Assembly: GCF_002443255.2 (NCBI RefSeq)
Contig: NW_019211454.1
Coordinates: 9,384,248-9,448,247, forward strand
Direction: 5' to 3'
Origin: Varroa destructor
Lineage: Eukaryota > Arthropoda > Arachnida > Mesostigmata > Varroidae
Length of the DNA stretch: 64,000 bases
Shown: in pieces, positions 26,331 to 39,270 of the stretch
Layout of the letters: each line of letters starts with the position of its first letter
Numbering within the stretch: the stretch's first letter is position 1
Notes under the pieces: generated by a model
What the model saw: only the letters and a program-made list of their open reading frames with translations
What the model was told of the DNA's origin: nothing
Databases searched by the model: none
Program-made: the position numbers and the translations under genes

Positions 26331-29300
26331 AACAGACAGCCGTCTCAAACAACGCTTAACAATAGCGTAAGTATCGGACGCAGAACGCGAAAAGCAAAAA
26401 TGAGTACACTCTCTGTGGTTTTCTTTGCCAGAAGGTAAACCAGCTACCAATATTATCGATGTCGCAGAACATTTGCTCGTGCCTAATTTTCCGCTAGACA
26501 AAAAATAACAAGAAACGGTTACTGACTATATATTACGTATCTATTTTAATTACACGCTTCACATGAAATTAAGATGATCGTAACGAGTTGAGGTCATTTA
26601 GCGTCAACCGGAAGACTGGGCAGGATACAATTACAGCGAACCACGATTCATATCCTATTGCCTTTTCAAGGTTTTCTCTTTTTTCAGTCCTATGAAGATA
26701 TCATTAATAAATCTAGTTTTAATTAGAGTAGAAGTTACAGTTAATGTATATTGTGCTAGGCGTTATAAAAGTATAACATCAAGCGTTATCGCGTAATAAT
26801 TATTATCGTAACCTTCACTTCATAGTTTATCTCTGCGACCTTTTACTGCATAAGATGTCATACGCTCAATGGCTATATAGGCGACGTGTCGTTCGCAGAG
26901 AGTGTGCTGTGACTGAATAAACCATCAACGATATGTGCGACGTATACGTTGCGGCAAAAACAACAAAATAGCCAATAATTACAAATGTCATCGCGTTCAT
27001 CAAACTGGGTTACCGGCTGGCGGCGTAATATGGTAACAGCGATGAATATTCTATATCATTGTATACTGAAATTCATCATTGTTTTGTTGACTGTAATGAA
27101 AAGAAAATGTAATATGAAGGAGGTAAAGAACTGTTTTAAGGGTAACAAAACGTTTGATCTCAGCTACTGAATTTTTCTCTGCGAACCTTACCCGCACACC
27201 TCAGTGAGGACTTTTTGAGCCTTCTGTCAAGATTTTCTGCCAGACTCAGGTAAATATGCGATTCGAATCAATTAGTACCTCTAACAGGATCACCTCGTCA
27301 TGAATAAAGGTTAATTTCTTCAATCTATGCCAAGGTAAGTCCAGGCTTTTTTGGCCGGAAATTCCTCTCGGGTAGCACCTACAAGCCGTTGCCATTAGCA
27401 GCGGAACTCCTTTTGCACGCCGATATACCCATCTGTTTCACTTTATAACAACAATAACGACAGCCTGCGCAACCGGCGTTCTGCACAATAATTCGGCAGG
27501 CATTTCCGCCACTAGCCGTTGCCTTTGAACAAGGGGGCATATTTCGAATGGCTAACAAAATTTTAGTTTTCGTCGGACCGACACCCCAGCTGCTGGGTTT
27601 CTGACGGTTCAGCAGTCAGAAAGCGTGCCAATTATCGGCTATTTGTCTTCGACTGCCAATCAATGGACTCGGTCCTCGTGTTACTGCGTTGGTCCATTTC
27701 GACGGCTGGCAATGATTGACGGCAGGGCAAACAGCAACAAGCGGCGGACTGCCGCTTTCTTTAACAGTTTTGTTATTATATAGCGCGACGGCGACGGATT
27801 TTGTTGACTTTAAGTTTGATTGATTTTTACGGGCGGCATTTTTTCTACTGCGCAAACATTTCTGTGGTGGTTAAAGTTATAGCTTCTTTGAACAGTTAAG
27901 TAACTTGAATTTGTTCCGTGTCTGACACTTATCCATGCTGTCGACACCAGTTGATTTTGAGAAATGAGTAACTGGCAAGATGTCCCTTTCATTTTATTGG
28001 GCCAAATTCTGGTACTTTCCGCTCTATAATGATATCAACCCGTTGCGTTCTAATGTAAATCTATCGTAAAATTTAATAATTATATAATTTTTTTTATAAT
28101 TTGTATAGCAGATAATAATTATAATACCAAGAAATCGTGAAGTGCTCTTTTGCATGTCCATTTGAGCGGTCTGCATTAACAAGCTTGAATGGGTCATGGT
28201 CGGAACAAGCAGTCCCGCGTCAGTACGTATTTCTGTATGAATAATGCCCTTCCACTAGCCGTGACACTGAATAATAATGATACGTTGCTATAACAAATCA
28301 CAGCATAAATAACCATGAATGGCTATTACACAACGACTAAACATTCTCAGTCGTCAGTATCTCCATGAGCAAAGCTTTTTCAGCTCTCGTGACAAATCAG
28401 AGCCTAACACGTCGCGGATACTCGACCCGCTTGCGGGATCTAGCGGGCTCCATTAGTTCCGGATTTCCGACAACTGATCTATATCTGTGTACTTGTCTAT
28501 AGGTACGGCAACCTGTAAGCAGTTATGTGTGTGCATGTGTTTACATGCACAACCTGCGTGAAGGGTTGCGTGTTGTGTAAGCATTGTGCTGTCAGGTATA
28601 TTCAAGGGTGTTCCCTGCTTAACAGCTCCGCTTTTGTTCGCAACTCGCTAAGCATGCGTCTTGATCCAAGGTGCCGGTGCCATGCTCGTATAGCAGCGAC
28701 CAACCGCCTGTAACAGCCCAGAGTCAAGCGACGCGTCGGAGAAAGAGCGTCACCGTACGAATAGGGGAGAGTGACTGAGTGACGCTTGCTCTGCGATTAT
28801 TGGACACTGGCGTCAATCCCATTCACCTTCGACAGTAGTCGGGTATCGTAAAGCTGTGTTCTCGTCGATTGGCGTCTGCTGTCCTGTTGTACACCGCTAC
28901 GTTCAGGCTGAAGCGGGCCTAGTATTCGGCATGTTATTGTGGCCAATGGTATCTGTTCAGCGAACCGAGAAACGATTTTGAACGCTTATCACGTGTTTTG
29001 CTATTACTGCACCTGTAGCTGGCGATAATTTTCTAGCGCGTTTTGACCGGCTTAGAAGACGATCGATTCTTCCATCTATATTATCACGGCTGAATTACTC
29101 TTTTGTGTCTGTGTGTGCAACTGTAGATTGATCAGGTGAAAGCAATAAAGTGGAGAAGAGACTGAAAATCAACAACGCACGAAGAAAAGCGTAACCTTCC
29201 AGTGACAAAAAAGCACGTTTCAACGAGATCAGATTGAGGGGTGTGCTAAAAGTTTGCTGGTAGGTTTTATGCAAAACCAGCAGCGAAGATTCGCTATTAG

Positions 29301-30241
29301 ACGAATGTGGTCCTATTGAAGTCAAGCTACTACTTCGTGTTTTTACGTTAGCAGATTCTTATCTCGTTTATTGGACTGCAAAGTTTTGAAAAACAAACTT
29401 AAACTGTCACTACAGTACGTTTTTGGTGGACGTTTTACGCCAATTCCTAAACCACAGTGTCACCTGGTAACGTGCTGTATAGCTAAATGGTCAAAAAAAC
29501 TGTGGTACTGATTTCTAAGAAATCAAGCAGTGGAGATCGTTTATTTTTTACTTGCCAGTGTTCGACTCATCGTTACAAAAGGCGAAAAGTTCGTCAGTCA
29601 CCACAAGCACACGTAACGATTTGTGAAACAAGCCTGTTGCATTGGTTTGTTATACCGTTCGTTAGAGATCCCGCGATAGTAATAATAATAATCCACATAT
29701 AAACAATTATCTCAATGTTAAGATATCTGCTTTAGCTAATAACTCCAGCACTGGTTAAAGCAGGTAATTTCTTATGTAGGTAACATCGTTTCTGTACTTC
29801 GGATCGTTCCATATCTAAATATGCACACTTACACGTTTGCCCTTGGGATTTTTTTTGTTATAAAAATGCTCCATCAAGTCATGCGACCCACGATACTAAC
29901 GCGTATCTTCATACGTAAACATAAGATGAATACACGTAACCTTCTTTGCTCGATATACATTTTATTTTCAATATTTATTTAGTCAATTCATTTTGTCAAT
30001 ATCATATACCATATTGCCAAGCATACTGCAGTGCCCTACAATATCGTAAATAAAAGCACTATCCTTTACGATATTAGGCTTATGCATCTTCACACGTAGG
30101 CAAAATAATTAAACATAAGATATTCCAGTAGTTGTACTTCAGTTGGGAAAGTTCTAACTCTGCCGTTCTTTGATGGTCTCTAACATAGAATAGTGAACAC
30201 AGTTGGAGAGGTTCCACTGAGCTACTCAAAACGCAAGACTT

Positions 30242-31047
30242 TTATTTCCGTAATGCAAATTGAAGCTCGGTATCAAACTTCATAATTTTACGGTACTCGT
30301 TTTCAACAGATTGTTTCATGGAGTCGCTTCGGATATGCAATTGATACTATTGGTAGGCTTTCGTACTGAAATCTCGGTAGTCTGTGTACAACTGTTACGT
30401 CAAAGGTTTCATTGAGGGGAAACGCTACGCGCGTCACGCAGTCAGTGATCGCTTGGATGTTTTCACTAATTCTAATCCAGGGCATCTTCTCGGCTCGAGT
30501 GTGGTAAATCCTAAGCGGTAAATCTGCTTCACAGATATCTACAGAAACATCTCTAGGTAGATGATACCATATGATAAGATACGGGGTAGGAACGGGATTT
30601 CCTTCAATTTTGGCAGCTCTTTCATCTGTTTGTCGACATAAACAACTGTAACCGTATTAGCTGCGCCGGCCGCCAGGCCAAATCGACACTCCCTCTGCAA
30701 GCTTCCCCACTGTCCGGAATCCACTGCCGTAAACATGCTTTGACTAAGCCACACATGGTATTCAAAGTTGGGTACATTAGTTCTGGCACAACTCTCAATT
30801 GGATTGAGAAAAGCGTGAGGTTATCACCATCACCAATTGGGTAGTGCTCGTGTTGAATTGTTCCGGTACTGATAATAATCTCGAGAAAACTTCGGCCGGG
30901 TAAGACCAGTTGGATGGCAAAAAAGATAAATTGCAAAAAAGAAAAGATCACGAGGCAGTGTTTTGTCTTCGCAGGAGTTGATGACAAAGTTAATCCCTTT
31001 ATGTTGTAGTCATATCTGGACATGCGGACCTGTTGATTGACATCCAT
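30242..31047 (-). pseudogene. decayed-looking coding region, four staggered minus-strand frames
   Basis: On the minus strand, open segments overlap in a relay. The first is 31047-30622 (with a hydrophobic stretch near FSFLQFIFFAIQLVLPGRSF). It is followed by 30820-30539 (containing FEYHVWLSQSMF and QWGSLQREC), 30656-30303 (containing AFPLNETFDVTVVHRLPRF) and 30346-30242 (ending MKFDTELQFALRK). Each looks protein-like, with N-glycosylation-type NLT and NET sites and paired cysteines, but no two share a frame and no intron fits between them. An AATAAA overlaps the last stop. I cannot name the family. A frameshifted gene or an old inserted element would fit, and so would chance. I have not joined the pieces. 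Confidence 0.3.
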
Positions 31048-34000
31048 AAGAACGAAGTATGTTAGTGTTGCGCTGATTATACAAACATGCTTACATGGAG
31101 TAGGTAACGTAAGAAAGTTCTAGTGTAGACTGAGGTTAGAAGGCAATAATAACAATCTGGCAGCTTTTCATCCTTATCAATCCACTCGTGACCTGTTTAC
31201 TCTGAACGGTGATGCTGTCTTCGATTAAACGAAGCTACCTTAAATGAATGACGATTGTCTTCGGGTACCTATCGATGCTTTCGTTTGACAAGTTTGTGTG
31301 AATAAATTGTTTTAAGGAGTACTAATTGCCACCTATGATCGGTGCATTCCTGGCGGGCAAAAATTACCTTAGCCGATGTCTTAATTAGATAGCGTTGCTT
31401 GGCGACAACCATTAATGCTAAGGCAGTACATTGCTTTGAACAGGAAATTTACAAGCGCGTCATCTTCTAGCCGGTTGTAGTTGATCTAATAACTATCACA
31501 TAATAATGCCACCGCATGTACCCATAGCTTTCTACATTATTTCTGTTGGCAAGGAACTCGAACAGTTTAGGTGTCAAAGCTCTCAGACGTGAGCTCTTTC
31601 TAAGCCTACGGCGAATGTCGTTCCGAGTGCGAAGCCCCCGCTAAATAACAACAGATACGTGACAAATCTTCTACTACTTAGCTAACGCCACTTAGTCATT
31701 TGTTTACATCTATGTGTGTGTCATTCTACTGCTTAAAACTGCTAAGTTAGAACGTTAATTTGAGCATACGTGAAAACTGGTGGGTTATCTCAGATCCTCT
31801 AGGATGAGATACCTCCGCTCCCCTAAGGAGTGCCCGTACCTGCACTTGAGTTGCATTTAGCAGGAGCACATTATCTTCAAGTTATTGATTGGTGTCTTAT
31901 AAACATCTTCACATATCATCTGATGCAATTGGAATGTATGCTCTGGCGGTCTAATAGTGTCCAATGCGGTCGGCGCACGTGATTTTGTATCCCCAAAACA
32001 GCTTCAGCTTTGAGGGGAGCAGACCCATAACCCGACATATCTCAGTACAAACTGTCTGTCTACAATCTACAATAAAATCCTGTACTCTCGTCTGTGTTGC
32101 TATCCGAGTTATTGTACATGCCGTGCGGCCAGAGGCCAAATCTTGAATGGAACTTAGAAAAGTAGTGCGGATGCAGAGTTCAATTCTATAGTGCAGGACG
32201 TCAATATATCAAATGAAAATGAAACGCAGTTTTGTCATATAAATAACGCGTCTTCTTTATTTCACGTTTTTCGGCGTACTTACCTACAGTATCACTATGC
32301 GCTACCTCGTGGCGTCAGTCTATCTAGCTGGCAGACACGCATGTATTTTGTTGACAAAACACATATGATACGCACACCAGTTGCTAACCGTTGCCGCGGT
32401 TTTTATTTTTGAATATGCTTCGCTGAGTAGAGAAAGTTTGACGGTTGTATAAATCGTATAAATAATAGCAATCACGTTCTGTCGTTATTAGTAAAATCAA
32501 CAGTAATTCACTTGACACGTTAGACTTCCGCACTTCGATGAGGGAGCTTGGACCAGCGGCACCCGGGTTTTCAGTTGCAGGGTCATCAGAAAATCAACCT
32601 CGTCACAGCAACCCAATTCTGTTTCTTGTGACCAATCATTTTTTTTGCAATTCCTATTTGCAGTATTTATACTACGACTAATTTCTGCGAGTTCGAGAGC
32701 AACACATAGTTCCTCGAACCAACCCTATTTAGTTTGCTTTATTATTTAAATATGTTAGAGACACAAACGGCGGCTCGCTGAGGTCGCCGGAAGAAAGGTC
32801 CGTATGAAACGTGCGTCAGCGCAAGACTAACCATTAGCATTTCGGTGTATGATGCCGTTCGTATCCTGCGATCAAGGTGAAGGTGCATATGCTAAATTAG
32901 GCTAGGTAGGTATTCGGTGATACGCGAGCAAATAACAGGCAGCGTTTCATACTGCTTTAGTAATAAAAAATCATCCTAATAGTACGAAATCATACGAATC
33001 ACACTGGTCTGCGCATTACTTTAGGGGAAGGATAGTACGAGACGGCCATATGATGTTCTAGGAAAGAGTGTTATTTAATGAGATATGATTTTTCATTAAA
33101 TATATTCGAAAAATCGGCCTGTAGGTGCCAGCCATCAATGACAACAGTTTACAGCGCCAATTTAGTAAAAACATTGCGGGTTGCTTGCGGTACTTACTGC
33201 TCAGCGCTTCGTCGTTGTTCTGTAAAAGCGACGCCAGAAAACTATTTATCTCAGATGGAAATCCACAATGTTGAAAGTGAGACGGTGGATAGCTTAAAAA
33301 TCAGCGCAGGACAACAGTGACCTACTCGGTCCAACCAATAAAACAATACAGCCTTACAATCCCCGAGGTAAAGCTTTAATGGGGGTTTCGAATAAATATC
33401 GATCACTTTATGCGTAGAGATCTTAAACAACGAAATTACGTTTGCGCTAATCTTGTGGATTTTCGTTCGTGAAAGTCTTCCAGATTGTCACGATCATACC
33501 GTCAAATGGTCTGCTCCTAAGAGTTTTCATTTATGGACTATCAGTGTAACAAAAAGAAACCATTTTACGAAAGACTCAGCTGGTTTGTATCGGATAAATC
33601 GATTTAATAATTATACCATTTTATGGCCTGTTTTATCTAGAATGTGAAAAGGGCATGGCATAGAGTTTCTAAGAAAGAAGCGTAGAAATGATCTTGTTTG
33701 TGAGAAAGATGTCTTGTTTCAGGCTTCCGAACCGTATATTAGGCACTGGCCGATTATTGTATTGAATAATAAATACTATTACAATGAAAAAAACGGTCTG
33801 TTAATAAGATACCGTTCGGCTGTTCGTATACGACATGCTCTTATTGTTATCATCATCATTTACATAGTGCATTTGGTGTACTAGATGTTCTACATCTAGT
33901 TATTTTTTTCTCGTACGTCTACCTCAGAATCGTTCTTAATGTATGGGTATCGTTCCTGTACACTGACCTTGTGACTGTTTGACTGAACTTTACAGAGAAC

Positions 34001-34320
34001 ATTCAAGTATGAGTGCTGGCCCCTTGGTGCATCGGAGTTCTCAAGAGGAAAGATTGTTTGTTACACGGTATGAAAAAAGTCAATCGACAGAAACTCTTCC
34101 GCCGACAATAAACTTCACTTGGAACAATTGGATTGAGCTGACTCAGTGAGTAAGCAAAAAATATGTATAATTTATAGATGATAGCTTTAGCAGACATTAT
34201 TATTTTTGTGAAAGACACGATTTCAATATGTGCATTATATAAGTCGGCGAATATCGACATTATTTGATCTACTGGTCTGTACATTTTTTGTGATAAATGT
34301 TTTCTTTACAGTGTGTTCTT

Positions 34321-34345
34321 TATAATTACCCTTAGGGTAATTATA
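34321..34345. repeat. 12-bp inverted repeat
   Basis: TATAATTACCCT and its complement are separated by a single T. No gene is nearby. Confidence 0.9.
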
Positions 34346-35246
34346 TTGTTAATTGTTGATCCGTGTCGAAAGTAAACTCTGTATAGAGATAAATGAAGAG
34401 TGCAACAAGACCTCTCATTCTCACAGTGAGGCAACTTTTTGTATTTGCCGTGCGGCTGCGCGTTGCTATGAAGCAAGATGAGATCACCGTACTCTCAGGC
34501 TAATCTCTCCTGAATAGTTTGGTTGACTTACTACTGGTCTGATTCGCAAGAAGCTACTTTCAGCGACCTAGGGCCTAGCAGTCCCATCAAATCTGAAGCA
34601 TAACCCTTTCGAGTAAAAATCTGTCTGGACTCTGGACCTTTGCTCCTTTTCTAGAGTCGTCCTTTATGACTCAGGGTCATGTCTATATAGACACCACTTT
34701 TTATTACTGGTGACAATTCTACGATGCTTGTTGCTCGATACAGAGTGATATGTGAATTTCATCAAATACCAAGTTCCCATGTTTATGTAAACCTAAAGGA
34801 CGTAAATTGGCTCAATGATTGGCGGCTACAGCCCATTTTCTCGGTCGATTTCCATAGCTTATCGGTCATCTTCCCTAAACCTTCCATAAGATGATCATTA
34901 CGAAACTAGGTGTCGGACTAGCGAAGATACTAGGATCTTCTAGATCTCGGATACCGTTTTCAAGTCTGGCAAGTTGCTTCTGAGCATCGTTTAAGCAATA
35001 TGCGACGTTACCGCACACAAGGCGAACGTTCTAAGCAGTTTTCAGTGTGCCAACCACAACCATATGCATAGTAAAACGGGTACAGCAGAGTATGCTTCGT
35101 TCTCTACCTGGAACATTCATTCTTTCGAGCCGAGATTGCACTTGTATCGCATTACCGTTGTAGTAGTGAATCAGAAGTAACAAGTGGGGACAAACAGAAG
35201 AGTTTAAGGCCGGGAACCTTCTTTCCAATTTACTAATATACGCTAT

Positions 35247-35510
35247 ACACACGCGCACATACACACACACGGGCGCGCACATACACACACACGGGCGCGC
35301 ACATACACACACACGGGCGCGCACATACACACACACGGGCGCGCACATACACACACACGGGCGCGCACATACACACACACGGGCGCGCACATACACACAC
35401 ACGGGCGCGCACATACACACACATGCGTACGCACTCACACGCGCACACACGCACATATATACATGCGTACGCACTCACACGCGCACACACGCACATATAC
35501 ACATGCACAC
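35247..35510. repeat. 22-bp GC/CA minisatellite plus a 40-bp tandem pair
   Basis: The first part repeats the 22-base unit GGGCGCGCACATACACACAC(AC) about seven to eight times. The second part (about 35420-35500) holds two near-identical units of about 40 bases built on ATGCGTACGCACTCACACGC. The alternating purine-pyrimidine sequence can adopt Z-DNA. Minus-strand Cys/Val-rich open frames across it are artefacts of the repeat. Confidence 0.9.
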
Positions 35511-38500
35511 AAGCCCGAATATATACCTAGTTAGCTGAATCGAAGACACGATGTCGAAGGGAGGAATAAATTTCTAACGACCAATGGTGATTAATCATAC
35601 AATCTACGATGATAGGTACTTGCATCATGCTCGAGTAACCCCTTTCATTAACAGCCTCCAGCTCGCGATACTCTAAATCATTATCAAGAGCCGCGAGCTC
35701 TCTAGGAGCAGAAGGCGCGATGTTATAGATGCGTCTGTAGTTGAAAGAAAGTAGACATGCGGCAAAAAATGTGTTCCTGGCGCTAATTGCACAGTGATTA
35801 TAAGGATAGAATCTTGAAGAAAGAAAGTCATAGGGCGTAAGGGTTTGTGATGATTCCTGTCGTACAAGTAGGACACTCATCAGTAATGGCATTGAAACGC
35901 CATTTTGCATTAGTTACGCAAAGCTAGGAAGACGGGAGATGAGATTTGGTAAGATATTGAAAGAGTCGTTAAAAATGTCTCGTACTTCTATGGACGTTCA
36001 GTGTGTGGTATCAGCCTTTGAGATCTAGCTTACAAATCACCTTTTATGCAAACAAAATCTACCTTTCTAAAAAAAAAATTAAAAGTTAGAATTTTTCAAC
36101 TTTCCCTTCTGTTAATATGCATGCAAAACCGCATGGATAACTCCCGATTACCGACCAGCATTCGTTAACCTGATTGCCAATCAGTTTTTGTAATTATTCT
36201 TATACTAAAATTTAGCTGCGTGAGGCTCGGAAAAAAGATCGGACATTTTTTGACGTTTCTGAATATTATGTCATGTTTCATTAAAACAGTCTTCTTAGTG
36301 CTTTATGCAGGCATCGTCATCTGTCATAAACAGAAGTTCGGATCTGGTTATACATTAGTGCTCTCATTGAGTTACCTACATAGTAATATGTAGTTTATCA
36401 CAGTCGCTATTACCCATAGCAAAGTATCTATATTGTATAATGTAAACGTCGTAATGGTGAGGAAAATTTTTTTTTAACAAAAAAAAAAGTAGGTTATATC
36501 TAAAGTAAGCATTTCGTTAAGGTATAACTGGCACACATTTTAATAGAAACAGAGTTAGAAACACTGATATTATTTTTATTGTTAGAATTTCGAATTTTTC
36601 CTCGAACCTCACTGTGATTGTCACCGAAGTTATCCAATCACGACATCCAAATACGACGTCAGCATATATTTCACTGAACACATATATAGAAGATGCTTTT
36701 TTCAAGAGACTAGCCGTGTATTAGAGCCGTGACTTAGATATGTTTGTAATAAATATATCAAGATAGAATAGACGCAATTGTGTAGTAGAGTATGTCGTTT
36801 GACATACGTAACTTATTTCTTATTTTCCATACATGTAAAGTTCACGTTTAGAATTCTGTGTGCCTGTCACTATATGCATATATATATATATATATTTTTT
36901 TTTTGGTAACATCGATATAATCCGCATTGAGGTTTAAAATAACGTCAATGAAAAGCTGACTTAAGATCGTGGAAAGGGGTACGGTGATGTTCGGCGAAGC
37001 AAAATGACGGGAAAAGATTAGTAGTCGCATTACGCGGAAATGGGCAGTAATGAATTCTGATCATAGTGAAGAAGCACGAGTCCTCTAACGAGCAGTACAA
37101 ACGTACGGCCGGGAAAACGGGAAAGAAGCGTGAGCGGTAACGAACGAAAGTTTTGGGGGGAACAGCGATCCGCAGGACTATACGATAATATGTCGTTTAA
37201 GAACGATTGGTTTAAGAAAGATTTATCTGCGCGAAATGTTTTAAGTACTAATATGCGGTACTGCCGTTAAGCGTTGCTTTAAACCTTTTTCGAGGGTAGT
37301 CCATACGGGTCCCCTGTGGCTACTTGGTGTAATCTTTACGGAGATAGGCTTAGCAGGCTTGTATCACAGCGGTAAATATTATTAATATCGTTACCCCTAT
37401 CTATATCACATCGGTCCACTCGGTCAGCTGTTATTGGGGGTTCCGTCTATTGTTAACGCATTTAGGTAAGTCTTCTCCATCACTAGTGAGAGAGAGGTAC
37501 GAAGGGGTCAACAATTCGTTTGGCTCAAGAAGTGAATAAATCACGCCATACTAGTATCACACAAAAATATCATTGCATGAACTACGGGCTGCGAAAGCGA
37601 GACCTTTAATTTCATCTCTGTAAGTTTAACTGGCGCTTTCAATAGTGCAGAATGATGACTAACTTACTGCCATAGGAATACAGCAGAAACGAATATGAAA
37701 GAAGTTGCCGATACCAAAGCTGCTAAATTTCGCCAGAATCTACGTAGAAGTATACGAACTTCGTGTAACCTACGTTAAATACGTTAGGAAACAAGCAAGC
37801 GCTATTTAATGCACACGTGCCTAAATATTTCTTGAGTTATTGAGTTGAGGGATTTGCCAACAGTTGGCAACCACACATCGAGTAACAGTTATTGCGTGCC
37901 GTTAAAGAAGCTCGTAATTCCTCGTAGCCAGAAACTTCTTTGCCCAGACAGCAGTGATACAGATGGCAATGTTGTGTGTTGTATCAATAATTTAAAAATG
38001 ATAAAAAATGTTCATATAATATCTATATATAAATTTTTTTATAATTTTGCAAATCAATGTGTTATGTATAATGTATGATGTTGCATGGGCTAAAGCAATT
38101 ATGAATTGGCATTAGGATTTGTGTAACACCACGGTGTGTGAACTTTTGCCCTCTCCTCCTTTTTCTCCCTCCAGAAGGAGGAAACCTTTAAATTTTGTGA
38201 AACTTACGGCTAGATCCAGCACCGGATCGTTTTGCTACTGCGTTTTGCTAATGTTCTGCCTACAGGCTGTGTACGTCTTAATTCTTCCTGTGATCGTAGT
38301 AACACCGTAACAAGGTCCTTTTCTACCGAACGAAACATCAGATATGGTGCCCGTAAACCCAAACCGCCTCACTGTGTCCTGAAGCTTTGATTGAAGTCGT
38401 CTGTTATTCATATACGGCTTGTTTCGTGTTAGGACAGGGTCCGACAGTTGTATTTAGCAATGCTTAGGCAATATCAAACGTGCAACTCAAAGCATTACAT

Positions 38501-39180
38501 CTAAAAAAGTTTTCCTGCAGCTGATAAATGAGCAATATGATAATAAAATTACACAGTAACCCTCAATTTTCTGAAAGACTTCAGAGGACAAAGAGAAATC
38601 ACCTGATTTCTGATATTTTTGCGACCTCGTGTTTAATATTCGATTTGTTGAGTTCGGTTCACTTTTTACACGGACCGTATCCGCGGGAAGTCGATAATGG
38701 CGCTGTTTTTGATAACTATTATCCATAGCGCCTTTTACGGCTGCAACTGCAGACCAACCGCTGTGATCGAATGCGTGTTAACGTGGGTACAGTAACGCTG
38801 ATAATGATCAGAGTATGAAGTGCATTGATTGTTTCAATATGATGGATGAACACCAACAATCAGTCAGCATCACTTCTTTGTAAGGGCACGTATACGCGGT
38901 CCAGCGGAGGCCGGATGTAGAGTGCCATATTTTTTAGCCCTCAGGGAGATCTCTTTAAGATCTTCATACTCCTTATTCACTCCTGATTAGGCAAGTTAGC
39001 GTAGCTCTGCGTTGTTACCGGACTGAGCTGGTTTCTTTGAAGGGGGCACCCGCCTCTATTTATTCGCGTCGTATTTCTTACAGATAAATAAACACACAGG
39101 ATTCTTGTGTTCAGTTGTGAAAGACATCACAACTAATCCCGCCAGTTCCGAAAGAGTTTGAACGAAGCTGTTCCGGCTGG

Positions 39181-39270
39181 GTGGAGAAGGAAATGGGGAG
39201 AGAGAGAGAAAGCCAGGGGAGAGAGAGAGAGAGAGAGAGGGGGGGAGAGGGACATGGGAGGAGAGGGGAA
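39181..39270. repeat. GA-rich purine tract
   Basis: About 90 bases are almost entirely purine on the + strand (GAGAGAGA runs and GGGGGGAGAGGG), with few interruptions. Such homopurine tracts can form triplexes and bind GAGA-type factors. No gene is adjacent. Confidence 0.85.

Larger units (their letters stand above)
20121..30241. other. intergenic tract with no confirmed gene
   Basis: Apart from the possible minus-strand exon at 20580-20755 and the tRNA-like fragment at 26.28 kb, I see nothing I can name. Open frames of 60-126 codons (for example 22314-22694 and 23818-24180, minus) lack familiar motifs. Confidence 0.5.

Noticed and set aside
35031..35508. Three minus-strand Cys/Val/Arg-rich open frames of 63-147 codons
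   Set aside because: They are translations of the GC/CA minisatellite and open only because the repeat lacks stop codons.
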